A stretch of 64,000 bases of DNA. Origin: Planomonospora parontospora (GTDB lineage: Bacteria; Actinomycetota; Actinomycetes; Streptosporangiales; Streptosporangiaceae). The DNA is taken from NCBI GenBank assembly GCA_014647935.1, contig BMQD01000006.1, positions 1-64,000 of the forward strand, written 5' to 3'. Shown in pieces: positions 40,613 to 49,852 of the stretch (its first letter is position 1; each line of letters opens with the position of its first letter). Below the pieces are notes generated by a model. It did not search any database, was not told where the DNA came from, and worked only from the letters and a program-made list of their open reading frames with translations. Position numbers and translations under genes: made by a program.

Positions 40613-41520
40613 TCGAGCGAGACGGCGAACCGGGCGGCGAACCGGGCGGAGGGCGCGGCGGGGGGCCTGCCGGGGAGCCGCGCACGGGCGCTCCCGGAGG
40701 GCGCGGCGTCCCGGCCCGCCGGGGCCGCAGGACCGCGATCGTGACCGGAGGCGCGTCCGGCATCGGCCGGGCCCTCTGCCGGGAACTGGCCCGGCGCGGC
40801 CTGCACGTCGTGTCCGCCGACCTGGACGGCGAGGGCGCCGCGCGCACCGCCGAGGAGTTCGGCTGCGCGGGCGCCGCGGTCGACGTCACCGACCCGGAGG
40901 CGGTGCGCGCGCTCGTCCGGGGGGTGCGGGACGAGCACGGACGGCTCGACTTCGTCTTCAACAACGCGGGCATCGCGGTCGGCGGCACCACCGACGAGCT
41001 CACCCTCGACCACTGGAACCGTACGATCGACGTGAACCTGCGCGGCGTGGTCCACGGCGTGCACGCCGCCTACCCGATCATGATCGAGCAGGGCTTCGGG
41101 CACATCGTGAACACCGCCTCGCTGGCCGGGCTGACCCCCGCCCCGCTGATGCTCCCCTACACCGCGACCAAGCACGCCGTGGTCGGGCTCTCACTGGCGC
41201 TGCGGGCCGAGGCCAGGGCGCACGGTGTGCGGGTGAGCGTGGTCTGCCCGGGCTTCACCGACACCCCGCTGCTCGACCACGCCAACCCGGGCCTGCCGCA
41301 GACCGCCACGAGCGCGGGCGCCCGCCTGGCCGCGGTCCGGGCGCAGGGGCGGCTCTACTCCGTCGACGCCCTGGCCGGCGACGTCATGCGGGGCGTCGCC
41401 CGGAACAAGGCCCTCATCGTGGCCCCGGCCTCGAGCCGGCTGCTCTGGCGCGGGGTACGGCTCTCGCCCGCGGCCGCGGTCCGGGTGATCTCCCTGGCCG
41501 CCCGGCGGCTGCGCGGCTGA
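40609..41520 (+). CDS. Short-chain dehydrogenase/reductase
   Basis: 303 residues from ATG 40609 overlapping the AurF-like stop. The first 38 residues are a Gly/Pro/Arg-rich extension not needed for the fold. Cofactor motif TAIVTGGASGIG, NNAG (FNNAGIAVGG) and active-site YTATKHAVVG (Tyr and Lys) with upstream Ser in NTASLAGLT are complete. It reduces or oxidises an alcohol/carbonyl with NAD(P)H and, by coupling, may work with the diiron oxygenase. Its last 51 bp are duplicated just past the stop. Confidence 0.87.
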   Translation: MIERDGEPGGEPGGGRGGGPAGEPRTGAPGGRGVPARRGRRTAIVTGGASGIGRALCRELARRGLHVVSADLDGEGAARTAEEFGCAGAAVDVTDPEAVRALVRGVRDEHGRLDFVFNNAGIAVGGTTDELTLDHWNRTIDVNLRGVVHGVHAAYPIMIEQGFGHIVNTASLAGLTPAPLMLPYTATKHAVVGLSLALRAEARAHGVRVSVVCPGFTDTPLLDHANPGLPQTATSAGARLAAVRAQGRLYSVDALAGDVMRGVARNKALIVAPASSRLLWRGVRLSPAAAVRVISLAARRLRG

Positions 41521-41572
41521 CCGGCCGCGGTCCGGGTGATCTCCCTGGCCGCCCGGCGGCTGCGCGGCTGAC
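41471..41572. repeat. 51-bp tandem duplication of the SDR gene tail
   Basis: Two perfect 51-bp units, 41471-41521 and 41522-41572. The first contains the end of the SDR gene and its TGA; the second repeats the same codons after the stop. A third partial unit follows for about 10 bp. Confidence 0.9.
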
Positions 41573-41611
41573 CGGCCGCGGGCCGCGCGGCCGGACCGCC
41601 ACACGGAGACC

Positions 41612-41678
41612 GTGCACGAGAAGGCGGTGTGCGCGGAGGTCGTGGGCGGGCAGGCGGTGCACGAGAAGGCGGTGTGCG
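41612..41678. repeat. 22-bp direct repeat pair
   Basis: GTGCACGAGAAGGCGGTGTG plus two bases occurs at 41612-41633 and 41657-41678, 45 bp apart, in the gap between the SDR and the GH43 gene. Role unknown. Confidence 0.85.
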
Positions 41679-41723
41679 GCCGGACCGGGGGAAACGGGCG
41701 GGAGCCCCCGGACCGGCCGCGGC

Positions 41724-43244
41724 TCAGTGGGCGAGTCCGACGTACTCGAACCAGTCGAAGTCGGCCGTGTTCCCGCCGTTCCCGCCGTTCCCGCCCGCGG
41801 CGTACATGCCGATGTAGGCGCCGGTGAAGCCGCCCGCCACGGTGGAGCTCAGCAGGCGCCCGTCCACCGGGTCCCCCGCCGTCAGCCACTCGCCCGGGGC
41901 CGTGGCGCAGCGCATGCGGTACTCCTGGCCCCGCGCCTCGATCCCCAGCACGATCCGGCCGCCCGGCACCGGGACGCGGGCCGTGACCTCCTCCTTCCCG
42001 CCCTCCCGGCGGACCACCTCCAGCCCCCGTTCCGTGAGCACGTAGCGGATGTGGAAGTCGTCGTTCTGCACCAGCACCAGCCCCGCGCACTCGCCCGGGC
42101 CGGGGGTGAAGTCGAGCGAGGCGTGCACCGCGAAGTCCCGGTGCTGCTGCCGCCGCGCCACCAGGCTCGGGTTCGCCCGCTCGCAGAGCGTCTGCGGGCG
42201 GACCCGCAGCCGCAGGTGCCCGGGGCGCTCGGTCAGGCTCCAGTACGGCTCGCGCGGCGTGCGCAGGTGGTTCCAGCACGGCGCCAGCCGCGGCGCGTCG
42301 AAGTGGTCGCAGGCGGGCTCGGCGGGCCAGCGGTGCTCGGACAGGTCCGGGGCCGGGCCGTACGGCTCGACCCGTGACACGAGCGGCCAGCCGTCCTCCC
42401 AGCGGACCGGCGTCAGGAAGGTCTCCCGGCCGAGGTTGTAGTGGTAGCCGCCGTAGGGGCGCATGGCGAGCAGGACCATCCACCACTGCCCGTCCGGCGT
42501 GCGGACCAGGTCGGCGTGGCCGGTGCCGGTGATCGGGTGGTCGCGGCCCAGGTCGCGGTGGGTGAGGATGGGGTTGCGCGGGTTGCCCCGGTAGGGGCCG
42601 GTCACCCGCTCCGACCGCGCGACCGTGACCGCGTGGTCGATGTCCGTGCCGCCCTCGGCGATCATCAGGTAGTAGCGGCCGTCCACCTTGTACAGGTGGG
42701 AGGCCTCCGGCCAGACCGCGTCCCGCAGCGCACCGGTCCAGAGCACGTGCTCCGGCCCGGTCAGGGTCATGGACTCGAGGTCCAGCTCGCGCAGGAAGAC
42801 CTCGCCTAGGCCGTCGTCGCCGACCGGCCGGTTGGCGGTGACCCACGCGCTCCCGTCGTCGTCGAAGAAGAGCGACGGGTCGAAGGCCGTCGGCATCTCC
42901 AGCGGGTACGGATCGCTCCACGGCCCCGCCGGGTCGGTCGCGGTGACCACGAAGTTCTCCAGCCCGTCCACCAGCGTTGTGATCATGTAGAACACGCCGT
43001 CGTGGTGGCGGATGGTGGGGGCGTAGATCCCGCCGCTCGGCCGGATCCCGTCCAGCGGCAGCTGGGACGGGCGGTCCAGGACGTGCCCGAGCTGCCGCCA
43101 GTTCACCAGGTCGCGGCTGTGGAAGACCGGCACCCCGGGATACCACTCGAAGCTGGAGGTGACCAGGTAGTAGTCCTCCCCCACCCGGCAGATCGACGGG
43201 TCGGGGTGGAAGCCCGGGATGACGGGGTTGGCGAACGTCCTCAC
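41724..43244 (-). CDS. GH43 family glycosidase (probable beta-xylosidase/arabinofuranosidase)
   Basis: 506 residues from GTG 43244. The five-bladed propeller starts RTFANPVIPGFHPDPSICRV (catalytic Asp in HPDPS). It continues with SLFFDDDGSAWV and the acid in DAVWPEASHLYK. A C-terminal beta-sandwich of about 200 residues follows, as in GH43 xylosidases (GFTGAYIGMYAAGG and onward), ending with a Gly/Asn repeat. No signal peptide, so it acts inside the cell on oligosaccharides imported by the ABC system. It follows the GH10 gene by 35 bp and ends the xylan operon. I reject the much longer open frame upstream. Confidence 0.92.
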   Translation of the reverse strand: MRTFANPVIPGFHPDPSICRVGEDYYLVTSSFEWYPGVPVFHSRDLVNWRQLGHVLDRPSQLPLDGIRPSGGIYAPTIRHHDGVFYMITTLVDGLENFVVTATDPAGPWSDPYPLEMPTAFDPSLFFDDDGSAWVTANRPVGDDGLGEVFLRELDLESMTLTGPEHVLWTGALRDAVWPEASHLYKVDGRYYLMIAEGGTDIDHAVTVARSERVTGPYRGNPRNPILTHRDLGRDHPITGTGHADLVRTPDGQWWMVLLAMRPYGGYHYNLGRETFLTPVRWEDGWPLVSRVEPYGPAPDLSEHRWPAEPACDHFDAPRLAPCWNHLRTPREPYWSLTERPGHLRLRVRPQTLCERANPSLVARRQQHRDFAVHASLDFTPGPGECAGLVLVQNDDFHIRYVLTERGLEVVRREGGKEEVTARVPVPGGRIVLGIEARGQEYRMRCATAPGEWLTAGDPVDGRLLSSTVAGGFTGAYIGMYAAGGNGGNGGNTADFDWFEYVGLAH

Positions 43245-43279
43245 GTGCTCTCTTCCGCTTTCTCGTACCGTTCCCCGGC

Positions 43280-46222
43280 TCACCGGGCGAACCCGAGCAC
43301 GCCCCAGCGGGCGGTGCTGAGGTGGGCCCGGCCGGTCGGGTCGCTCCAGGTCACCGCGGCGGTACGGCTCGCCCCCGTCGCGTCGTTCACCTGGACGTCG
43401 AAGCCCAGCAGCGCGTCCCCGCCGAGGGCGGCGGTCGGCAGCCCGATCGTGGCCTCGACGACGTACCCGCCGGGCACCTGCCGGACCGCGCTCGTCAGGT
43501 TGCCCTCTATGGCGGCGGGGTCCAGGGGGCCGCCGACCGTCCGCCTGCCGGTGAAGGAGATCCGGTACTGGCCGTCGTCGTCGCCGTAGCCCTTGGTCTT
43601 GCCGTTGTCGGCGTCCACGAAGATCTCCACCGAGTCCTGCTGCCAGGCGTCGGGGGACTCCTCGCTTAGCCGCGGGTCGTTCACCCGGGCGAGCACGTGC
43701 AGGCGTCCGGCGTCCCACAGCGTGCGCACCCTCGCGGTCGCCCCGGCCGAGCCCTGGACCCAGGTCGCGGTCCGGATCTCCGGCGCCCTGGCCCACACGG
43801 CGTCCACGGTGCCGTCGATCTGCGGTGTGCCCCGGACCGCCGTGGTCGTGCGCACCGCCGGGACGGGGGTCATCTCGCCCGCCCAGACCAGGGCGTCCTG
43901 CGAGGAGGCGTCGCGGACGGTCAGCCGGACCCCGCCGGCGCCGGAGGCCCCCGCGGGCAGCAGCGCCTCGACCCGGTAGCCGCCGGCGGTCTTCCCGACG
44001 TGCGCCCGCAGGCCCTTGGCGTGCGGGGCGGTGCGCCGGATCACGTGGTCGGTTCCGCCGACCGTCACGGTCACGGCGTCCTGCCCGTCCCGTGCGGGGT
44101 CGGTCACCTCGGCCAGCACCGACAGGCCCTTGGCGGAGCGGCGGAACTGGATCCCCGCCGACAGGTCGCCGTTCCTGGCCAGGAGCACGTCGGGCAGCAG
44201 GTCCCACTCCCGGTCGCGCCTGCCGTCGATCTTCGGCGTGCCCTCGGGCACCTCGACGTCGTGGACCAGGGGCTCCAGCCTGGCGGGGTCGACCACGCCC
44301 CAGTAGGCGGGCTTGGCCTGCAGCCGGTCGTCGAAGAGCAGCGGCGCGTTGAGCCGGGTGATGGGGAAGGTCGACAGCCAGGTGTCGTCGTCGGCCAGTC
44401 CCCAGAGCGTGACGGAGTTCAAGTGCCCGCTCTGCCTGCGGAAGACGTCGAAGATCTCCTTGTACCGGTGCCCCTGCTTCAGCAGGAGCGCCGCGGGGAT
44501 CTCGGGGTAGGACTGGACGAAGTCGGTGTAGACGCTGACGTCCAGCTCGGTGACCTGCTGGTCGACGCCGAGGCCGGCGATCAGCTCGATGGTCTCCTCG
44601 ATCTCCGAGGCGTGCGGCTGCTCGATGTTGACGTGCAGCTGGTGGCCGACGCCGTCGATCGGCACGCCCTCTGCCCTGAGCTTCTTGACCAGCTCGTACA
44701 GGGCCCGGCGCTTGCGCGGGAACTCGGTGTTGTAGTCGTTGATGTAGAGCTTGGCGTCCGGGTCCACCTCCCTGGCCACCCGGAAGGCGGTGCGGATGTA
44801 GTCCAGCCCGGTGGTCTGGAACCACTTCGACCGGCGCAGGCCGTCCGGCTGGTTCTCGTCGACGACCTCGTTGACCACGTCCCAGGCGTACAGCCTGCCC
44901 TTGTAGCGCCCGGCCACGGCCCGGATGTGGTTCTCCAGCCGGCGCAGCACGTCGGCCTTGGTGCCCTCGAACACCCAGTCGGGCGTCTGACTGTGCCAGG
45001 CGAGGGTGTGGCCGCGCACCTTGAGCCCGTTCGCGTGGGCGTAGTCGACCAGGTGGTCGCCCTCGGCGAAGGTGAACTCGCCCTCGCGCGGCTCGGTGGC
45101 GTCCCACTTGAGCTGGTTGCCGGGGGTGACGCTCTCGAAGTGCCTGCGCAGCAGCTCGCCGTGCTCGCCGAGCGTCTGGGGGCGCTGCACCGCGGTGCCG
45201 ATGGTGAAGCCGAGGACGTCCTTGAGCGCGGGGATGTCCCGCTGGATCGGCACCGCCGGGACGTGGACCAGGGTGAAGTCGTCCACGGCGAACGGCGTGG
45301 TGCCCGAGGCCGACTCGACGTACACCGCCAGGAAGTCGACGTCGTGGCCGAGCGTGTAGGTGCCCTTCAGCTCGGTCCACTGGCCGGCCGCGACCTCGCG
45401 GGGCGCGGCGATCTGGTCGTAGCTCGGCGTGTCCCCGCTGCGCCGTTCGATCGACAGGCCCAGCGAGGTCGCCTCCTCGGGACGCACCCAGACCGAGGCC
45501 GTGTACTTGGCGCCCTTGGCCATCACCGGCAGGACGTCCAGCGCCGGCCCGTCCCAGGAGGCGGAGCGGTCGGACACGGCCAGGCCGTACCCTCCCTGCC
45601 GTGCGGCGGAGGGGGTGGCGGCCAGGGTGGCGGAGGCGCGCGCCCGCCATCCCTGGGCGGTGCCGGTCTCGAAGTCGGTGCTCGTCCCGTTCCCGTCGCC
45701 GGAGCCGGACTCCTCGGTGATCGTGACGTCGTCGAGGCGGTAGGCGGCGGCCGGGTCGGAGCTCTCGGCGTACAGCTGCAGATCGGTGGAGGCGCCGGTG
45801 AAGGTGTACCGCCCCGACAGCTCCACCCATCCGGTGTCCCCGACGGTGGCGGCGGCGACACGCTCGTAGACCGCGTCCCCTCCGTCGGGGGTGCGCTGCA
45901 CGGTCAGCGCGACCGTGCTCTCCCCCGCCACCGCGCGGGCGAAGGCGGTGACCGCGTAGGTCCGCCCTTCGGCGAACCCCGGTGCGACGGCCGCCCCGTG
46001 CCAGTTCTCGCTGCGGCCGGTGACCAGCAGCGAGGCGGTCCCGGAGCGGGCGAGTCCGGACGGGGCGGTCACCGAGACCCCGTCGCCGCGGGGTGCCCAC
46101 CCCTGCGTGCCGGATTCGAAGTCGTACGTCACCGGTTGCGCGGCGTGCGCCGGTCCCGGGACGGCGACGAGCGTCGCCAGGCACAGCAGGGCGGCGGTCA
46201 GCAGGGAGCGGAGGGAGCTCAT
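43280..46222 (-). CDS. Secreted multidomain GH10 endo-xylanase
   Basis: 980 residues from ATG 46222. Signal peptide of about 29 residues ending AHAA. Two carbohydrate-binding domains (CBM4/9/22-like) about residues 30-170 and 180-330. GH10 barrel from about 335 to 680 with the acid/base in WDVVNEVVDE and the nucleophile in TELDVSVY. Two C-terminal CBM9-like domains follow (PKIDGRRDREWDL and PQIDGTVDAVWARAP starts). It cuts xylan outside the cell, with binding domains holding it to the wall material. The frame is open 33 codons upstream but without a signal sequence. Confidence 0.93.
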   Translation of the reverse strand: MSSLRSLLTAALLCLATLVAVPGPAHAAQPVTYDFESGTQGWAPRGDGVSVTAPSGLARSGTASLLVTGRSENWHGAAVAPGFAEGRTYAVTAFARAVAGESTVALTVQRTPDGGDAVYERVAAATVGDTGWVELSGRYTFTGASTDLQLYAESSDPAAAYRLDDVTITEESGSGDGNGTSTDFETGTAQGWRARASATLAATPSAARQGGYGLAVSDRSASWDGPALDVLPVMAKGAKYTASVWVRPEEATSLGLSIERRSGDTPSYDQIAAPREVAAGQWTELKGTYTLGHDVDFLAVYVESASGTTPFAVDDFTLVHVPAVPIQRDIPALKDVLGFTIGTAVQRPQTLGEHGELLRRHFESVTPGNQLKWDATEPREGEFTFAEGDHLVDYAHANGLKVRGHTLAWHSQTPDWVFEGTKADVLRRLENHIRAVAGRYKGRLYAWDVVNEVVDENQPDGLRRSKWFQTTGLDYIRTAFRVAREVDPDAKLYINDYNTEFPRKRRALYELVKKLRAEGVPIDGVGHQLHVNIEQPHASEIEETIELIAGLGVDQQVTELDVSVYTDFVQSYPEIPAALLLKQGHRYKEIFDVFRRQSGHLNSVTLWGLADDDTWLSTFPITRLNAPLLFDDRLQAKPAYWGVVDPARLEPLVHDVEVPEGTPKIDGRRDREWDLLPDVLLARNGDLSAGIQFRRSAKGLSVLAEVTDPARDGQDAVTVTVGGTDHVIRRTAPHAKGLRAHVGKTAGGYRVEALLPAGASGAGGVRLTVRDASSQDALVWAGEMTPVPAVRTTTAVRGTPQIDGTVDAVWARAPEIRTATWVQGSAGATARVRTLWDAGRLHVLARVNDPRLSEESPDAWQQDSVEIFVDADNGKTKGYGDDDGQYRISFTGRRTVGGPLDPAAIEGNLTSAVRQVPGGYVVEATIGLPTAALGGDALLGFDVQVNDATGASRTAAVTWSDPTGRAHLSTARWGVLGFAR

Positions 46223-46277
46223 GGGGGGTGCTCTTCTCTCGGCGGACGGGATTCGGCGGGGGTGCTGCGGGCCCGGC

Positions 46278-47654
46278 TCAGCCCGCGAGGTTCGCGGTGA
46301 GCAGCTCGATGAGCGGCTCACGGCGCACGCAGGCCGGCAGGGCGAACGAGTCGGCCAGGGCGACCAGCTCGTCGTCGGAGAGGCCCTTGAACAGGGCGGC
46401 GTACTCCGGCAGCAGCGCCTGCGCGACGAGGATGTGCCGGATCAGGTCGTCGGTCTGGTAGCGGGCGCCCCACGGGTAGGGGTCCCACTCGGGGAACTCG
46501 GTCTCCACCAGCTGGTGCAGCGGCGCCAGGACGTCGGCCGACTCCTCCATCGTGGAGCCCCACCGGTCGGCGCCCAGGCGCGTCTTCTTGGCGATGAAGT
46601 CCCCGAAGCGCCGCAGGTACGGCCCGGCGGGGTCCGCGCTCACCAGGCCCTGCAGGCCGACGTCCTTGTAGGTCCACAGCGCCCAGCCGGCCTGGTGCTC
46701 GTCGAAGATCTCCAGCTGGTCGGTGAGGATCTGGTAGCGCTGCGCGTCGATCTCGGGGTCGCCGGTGTAGACGGGGCCGAACTCGCCCACCCAGATCGGC
46801 GTGCCGGTCTCGCGCTGGAAGGCGGTGCGCCGCTCGAAGGTTCGCACCAGGTGGTCGCGGTCCACCCACTCGCCGCGGGTGTAGCCGGGGTACGGCCCGC
46901 CGTGCGCGAAGCCGGCCAGGGCGTAGTCGTGGCAGACGAAGACGGTGTTCTCGTAGACCTCGCGGAAGACCGAGAAGTCGGTGGAGTAGGTGTTGCCGTC
47001 CAGGAAGAGCACGTGGCCCGGGTCGACGGCGCGCAGCGCCTTGACCAGCCGGTCGTAGAACGGGCCGACCACCTTGCCGCTGGGGTCGCCGGGCTCGTTG
47101 ACCGGGTTGTAGCCGGCCACGTAAGGCTGGTCGCGGTAGCGGTCGGCGATCGCCTCCCACATGTGCACCACGCGGTCCTGGAAGTGGCGGTGCTGCCAGA
47201 ACGCGGCCACGTGGGTGGGGTTGTCGGAGTGCCAGTGCTGGTTCTGCGACCCGGGCACGGCGTGCAGGTCCAGCACGCTGTAGATGCCGCGCTCGGCGAG
47301 CAGGCCGATGACGCGGTCGAGGTGGCGGAAGCCGTGCTCGTCGATCTCGAACGGCCGGTCGTCGGACTCCAGGTGCCGGTAGTTGAACGGGATGCGCACG
47401 CAGTTCATCCCCGCGGCGGCCAGCAGGTCGGCGTCCTCGGGGCCGAAGAAGGAGGTCAGCAGCCGGTCGAAGAACAGCTCCGCCCGGTCCTCCCCGATCG
47501 CCTCACGCACCGAGTTCCGCATCCCGGCCTCGTTGGCCGGGTAGCCGGTAATGAAGTTCTCCATGTTGAGCCAGCCCCCGAGGCCGACTCCACGCAGCCT
47601 CACCGGAGTGCCTGCCGAGTCGACGAGTTGGGATCCGGAGACACGCAGAGTCAT
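46278..47654 (-). CDS. GH5-type glycoside hydrolase (cellulase superfamily)
   Basis: 458 residues from ATG 47654, preceded by GGGAG. A (beta/alpha)8 fold with the general acid in YNPVNEPGDP and the nucleophile in WVGEFGPVY; LDLHAVPGSQN and RIPFNYR are also typical. No signal peptide, so it acts inside the cell, perhaps on xylo- or gluco-oligosaccharides. First gene of the hydrolase operon GH5, GH10, GH43. Operator-like boxes lie between its start and the LacI gene. Subfamily and exact substrate cannot be fixed from sequence by eye. Confidence 0.88.
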   Translation of the reverse strand: MTLRVSGSQLVDSAGTPVRLRGVGLGGWLNMENFITGYPANEAGMRNSVREAIGEDRAELFFDRLLTSFFGPEDADLLAAAGMNCVRIPFNYRHLESDDRPFEIDEHGFRHLDRVIGLLAERGIYSVLDLHAVPGSQNQHWHSDNPTHVAAFWQHRHFQDRVVHMWEAIADRYRDQPYVAGYNPVNEPGDPSGKVVGPFYDRLVKALRAVDPGHVLFLDGNTYSTDFSVFREVYENTVFVCHDYALAGFAHGGPYPGYTRGEWVDRDHLVRTFERRTAFQRETGTPIWVGEFGPVYTGDPEIDAQRYQILTDQLEIFDEHQAGWALWTYKDVGLQGLVSADPAGPYLRRFGDFIAKKTRLGADRWGSTMEESADVLAPLHQLVETEFPEWDPYPWGARYQTDDLIRHILVAQALLPEYAALFKGLSDDELVALADSFALPACVRREPLIELLTANLAG

Positions 47655-47689
47655 CAAATCTCCCTTATCACGGAGAGTAGAGATCTTGT

Positions 47690-47823
47690 GAAAGTTTCAT
47701 TGAACTTCCGAATGTTTCGCTCTCGGGCGAGGATAGATAATTGCCCGTTATGCGTCAATACGACTATGGAAGCGCTCCCAGTGACCGGTGACACAGCAGG
47801 AGGAAACCCCGAAACTTTTCGGG
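47690..47823. promoter_or_regulatory. Operator cluster between GH5 and LacI genes
   Basis: The GAAAGTTTC palindrome is at 47690-47698, CGAA-TGT-TTCG at 47709-47719, a CebR-like TGGAAGCGCTCCCA at 47767-47780, and CCCGAAA-CT-TTTCGGG at 47808-47823 just before the LacI ATG. They should bind the adjacent LacI regulator or a cellobiose-type repressor. Confidence 0.7.
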
Positions 47824-47836
47824 TACACTCCGTGCC

Positions 47837-48847
47837 ATGCCAACGAAGAAGCGGGTGACGATCGCGCTGATCGCCGAAGAGGCCGGAGTCTCCGTCCCCA
47901 CGGTGTCCAAGGTCATCAACGGCCGTCCGGAGGTCGCACCGGAGACCCGTCAGCGGGTGGAACGCCTGCTCCACCTGCACGGTTACCAGCGCCGGGTCGG
48001 CCAGGCCGACGGGCCGGCGGGCCTGGTCGACCTGGTCTTCTCCGAGATCGAGAGCCCCTGGGCCATGGAGATCGTGCGCGGCGCCGAGACCGCCGCACGC
48101 GAGGCCGGGGCCAGCGTCGTGATCTCCGTACTGCACACCCACGCCGGGCCCGGCCGCGACTGGCTGGAGCGCATCGCGGCCCGGCGCACCGACGGGGTGG
48201 TCATCGTGGCCTCCCGGCTCTCGGCCGGCCTGCAGCGCCAGCTCAGCGCCCGGTCGATGCCGTTCGTGGTCGTCGACCCCGAGGGCGAGCCCCCGCCCAA
48301 CGTCGCCTCGGTGGGCGCCACCAACTGGAACGGCGGGCTGGCCGCCACCCGGCACCTGCTGGAGCTGGGGCACCGCCGGATCGGGATCATCGGCGGCCCG
48401 GCCGACATGCTGTGCAGCCGGGCCAGGATCGACGGCTACCGGGCCGCGCTGGAGACCGCCGGCGTCGCCGTGGCCCCCGAGCTGATCCGCCGCGGTGACT
48501 TCCTGGTGGACTCCGGCCGCGATCAGGGCCGCGAGCTGCTCGCCCTGGCCGACCCGCCCACCGCCGTCTTCGCCGGCAGCGACCTGCAGGCGTTCGGCGT
48601 GCTGGAGGCCGCCCGGCAGCGGGGGCTGCGCGTCCCGGAGGACCTCAGCGTGGTCGGCTTCGACGACCTGCCCCTCGCCCAGTCGGCCTGGCCCTCCCTG
48701 ACGACCGTCCGCCAGCCGCTCCAGGAGATGGCCGCGCTGGCCACCCGCATGGTGGTGGCCTCCGGGCCGGGCGCCCCGGAGGCCAAGCGCGTGGAGCTGG
48801 CCACCGAGCTCGTCGTCCGGGAGAGCACGGCCCCGCCCCGCCACTGA
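47837..48847 (+). CDS. LacI-family transcriptional regulator
   Basis: 336 residues. Helix-turn-helix and hinge at residues 7-55 (TIALIAEEAGVSVPTVSKVINGR). The periplasmic-binding-protein-like core binds an inducer sugar (VVIVASRLSA, GHRRIGIIGG and LSVVGFDDLPLAQS are typical). It lies between the two halves of the xylan locus and is transcribed opposite to both. It probably represses the GH operon and the transporter through the GAAA-N-TTTC boxes and is released by xylo-oligosaccharides. Autoregulation is suggested by the palindrome just before its ATG. Confidence 0.92.
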   Translation: MPTKKRVTIALIAEEAGVSVPTVSKVINGRPEVAPETRQRVERLLHLHGYQRRVGQADGPAGLVDLVFSEIESPWAMEIVRGAETAAREAGASVVISVLHTHAGPGRDWLERIAARRTDGVVIVASRLSAGLQRQLSARSMPFVVVDPEGEPPPNVASVGATNWNGGLAATRHLLELGHRRIGIIGGPADMLCSRARIDGYRAALETAGVAVAPELIRRGDFLVDSGRDQGRELLALADPPTAVFAGSDLQAFGVLEAARQRGLRVPEDLSVVGFDDLPLAQSAWPSLTTVRQPLQEMAALATRMVVASGPGAPEAKRVELATELVVRESTAPPRH

Positions 48848-48852
48848 GGGGA

Positions 48853-48888
48853 CCCCTCCGGAGGCGCGCTCCCCGGCCTCCGGAGGGG
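48853..48888 (+). terminator. Hairpin terminator after the LacI gene
   Basis: A perfect 13-bp stem (48853-48865 with 48876-48888) starting 6 bp after the LacI stop. Confidence 0.75.
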
Positions 48889-48994
48889 GGTGTGAAAGCC
48901 CGCCCGGGGGGGTCCCCGGGAGGGTCCGTGAAGGGGCGCGCCCCACCGGTGCCGGCCGCCCGGCCCGCGGTGAGGCGCGCCGCCCGCTCATCCC

Positions 48995-49852
48995 TCAGCC
49001 CTTCGTCGCCCCGGCCGTGAGGCCGCTGATGAGCTGGCGCTCGGCGACGGCGTAGAACCCCAGCGCCGGCAGCATCGCCACGATGACGTAGGCGAGCACC
49101 TTGGCCGTGTCGGTGGAGTACTGGCCGCTGAACTGCTGGACGCCCACCGGGATCGTCCACCACTCGGGGCTGTTGAAGACGACCAGCGGCAGGAAGAAGT
49201 TGTTCCAGCTGTTGACCACCGCGAGCACCGAGACCGTGGCGATGGCCGGTCGGGCCATCGGCAGCAGGATCCGCCAGAAGAAGCCGAACGCGCTGCAGCC
49301 GTCGAGCGTCGCCGCCTCCTCCACCTCTCCCGGGATCGTCCGGAAGAACCCCCGCAGGATGACGATCGTCACCGGCAGGGCGAAGGCGGCCTGGGGCAGG
49401 ATCACCCCGAGCGGGTTGTCCAGCAGGCCCATGGCGCGCAGCAGCACGAACAGCGGGAGGATCGCCACCGCGAAGGGGAACATCAGCCCCATCGTGAACA
49501 GGGTGAACAGCAGCTCCCGCCCGCGGAAGGCGAACCGGGCGAAGACGAACCCGGCCAGGGCCGCCGTGGCGACCACGATGAGGGCCGTGGCGATCGCGAT
49601 GAACGTGCTGTTGCCGACCTGGCGCCAGAAGTCCGGCGAGGCCAGGACGTCGGTGTAGTTCGAGACCACCCACGGCGACGGCAGGCCGAACGGGTTGGTC
49701 GACAGCTGCTGGTTGCTCTTGAAGCCGCCGAGCACGCCGTACCCGATCGGGACGACGATCAGCGCTCCGATCGCGATCACGATCGTGTGCAGTCCCAGGT
49801 GCCGGAGCCTGCGCTGCGTCCTCGCCCGTTCGCGGCTGCTGATGTGGCTCAT
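48995..49852 (-). CDS. Sugar ABC transporter permease (MalG-type)
   Basis: 285 residues, six membrane helices. The EAA loop reads VEEAATLDGCSAFGFFWRILLP, and an N-terminal proline-bearing helix precedes the FKSNQQLSTNPFGLPSPWVV stretch. Second permease of the importer. It overlaps the upstream permease gene by four bases and ends the transport operon, followed by the convergent LacI gene. No ATPase gene is in the window, so a shared ATPase of the MsiK kind is expected elsewhere. Confidence 0.92.
   Translation of the reverse strand: MSHISSRERARTQRRLRHLGLHTIVIAIGALIVVPIGYGVLGGFKSNQQLSTNPFGLPSPWVVSNYTDVLASPDFWRQVGNSTFIAIATALIVVATAALAGFVFARFAFRGRELLFTLFTMGLMFPFAVAILPLFVLLRAMGLLDNPLGVILPQAAFALPVTIVILRGFFRTIPGEVEEAATLDGCSAFGFFWRILLPMARPAIATVSVLAVVNSWNNFFLPLVVFNSPEWWTIPVGVQQFSGQYSTDTAKVLAYVIVAMLPALGFYAVAERQLISGLTAGATKG

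Noticed and set aside
41612-41678. CRISPR array
   Set aside because: Only two units, no spacer series and no cas genes.
41724-46184. A 1486-residue fusion of the GH10 and GH43 regions
   Set aside because: The upstream two-thirds is the wrong frame of the GH10 gene. The GH43 protein has its own GTG at 43244 with a ribosome site.
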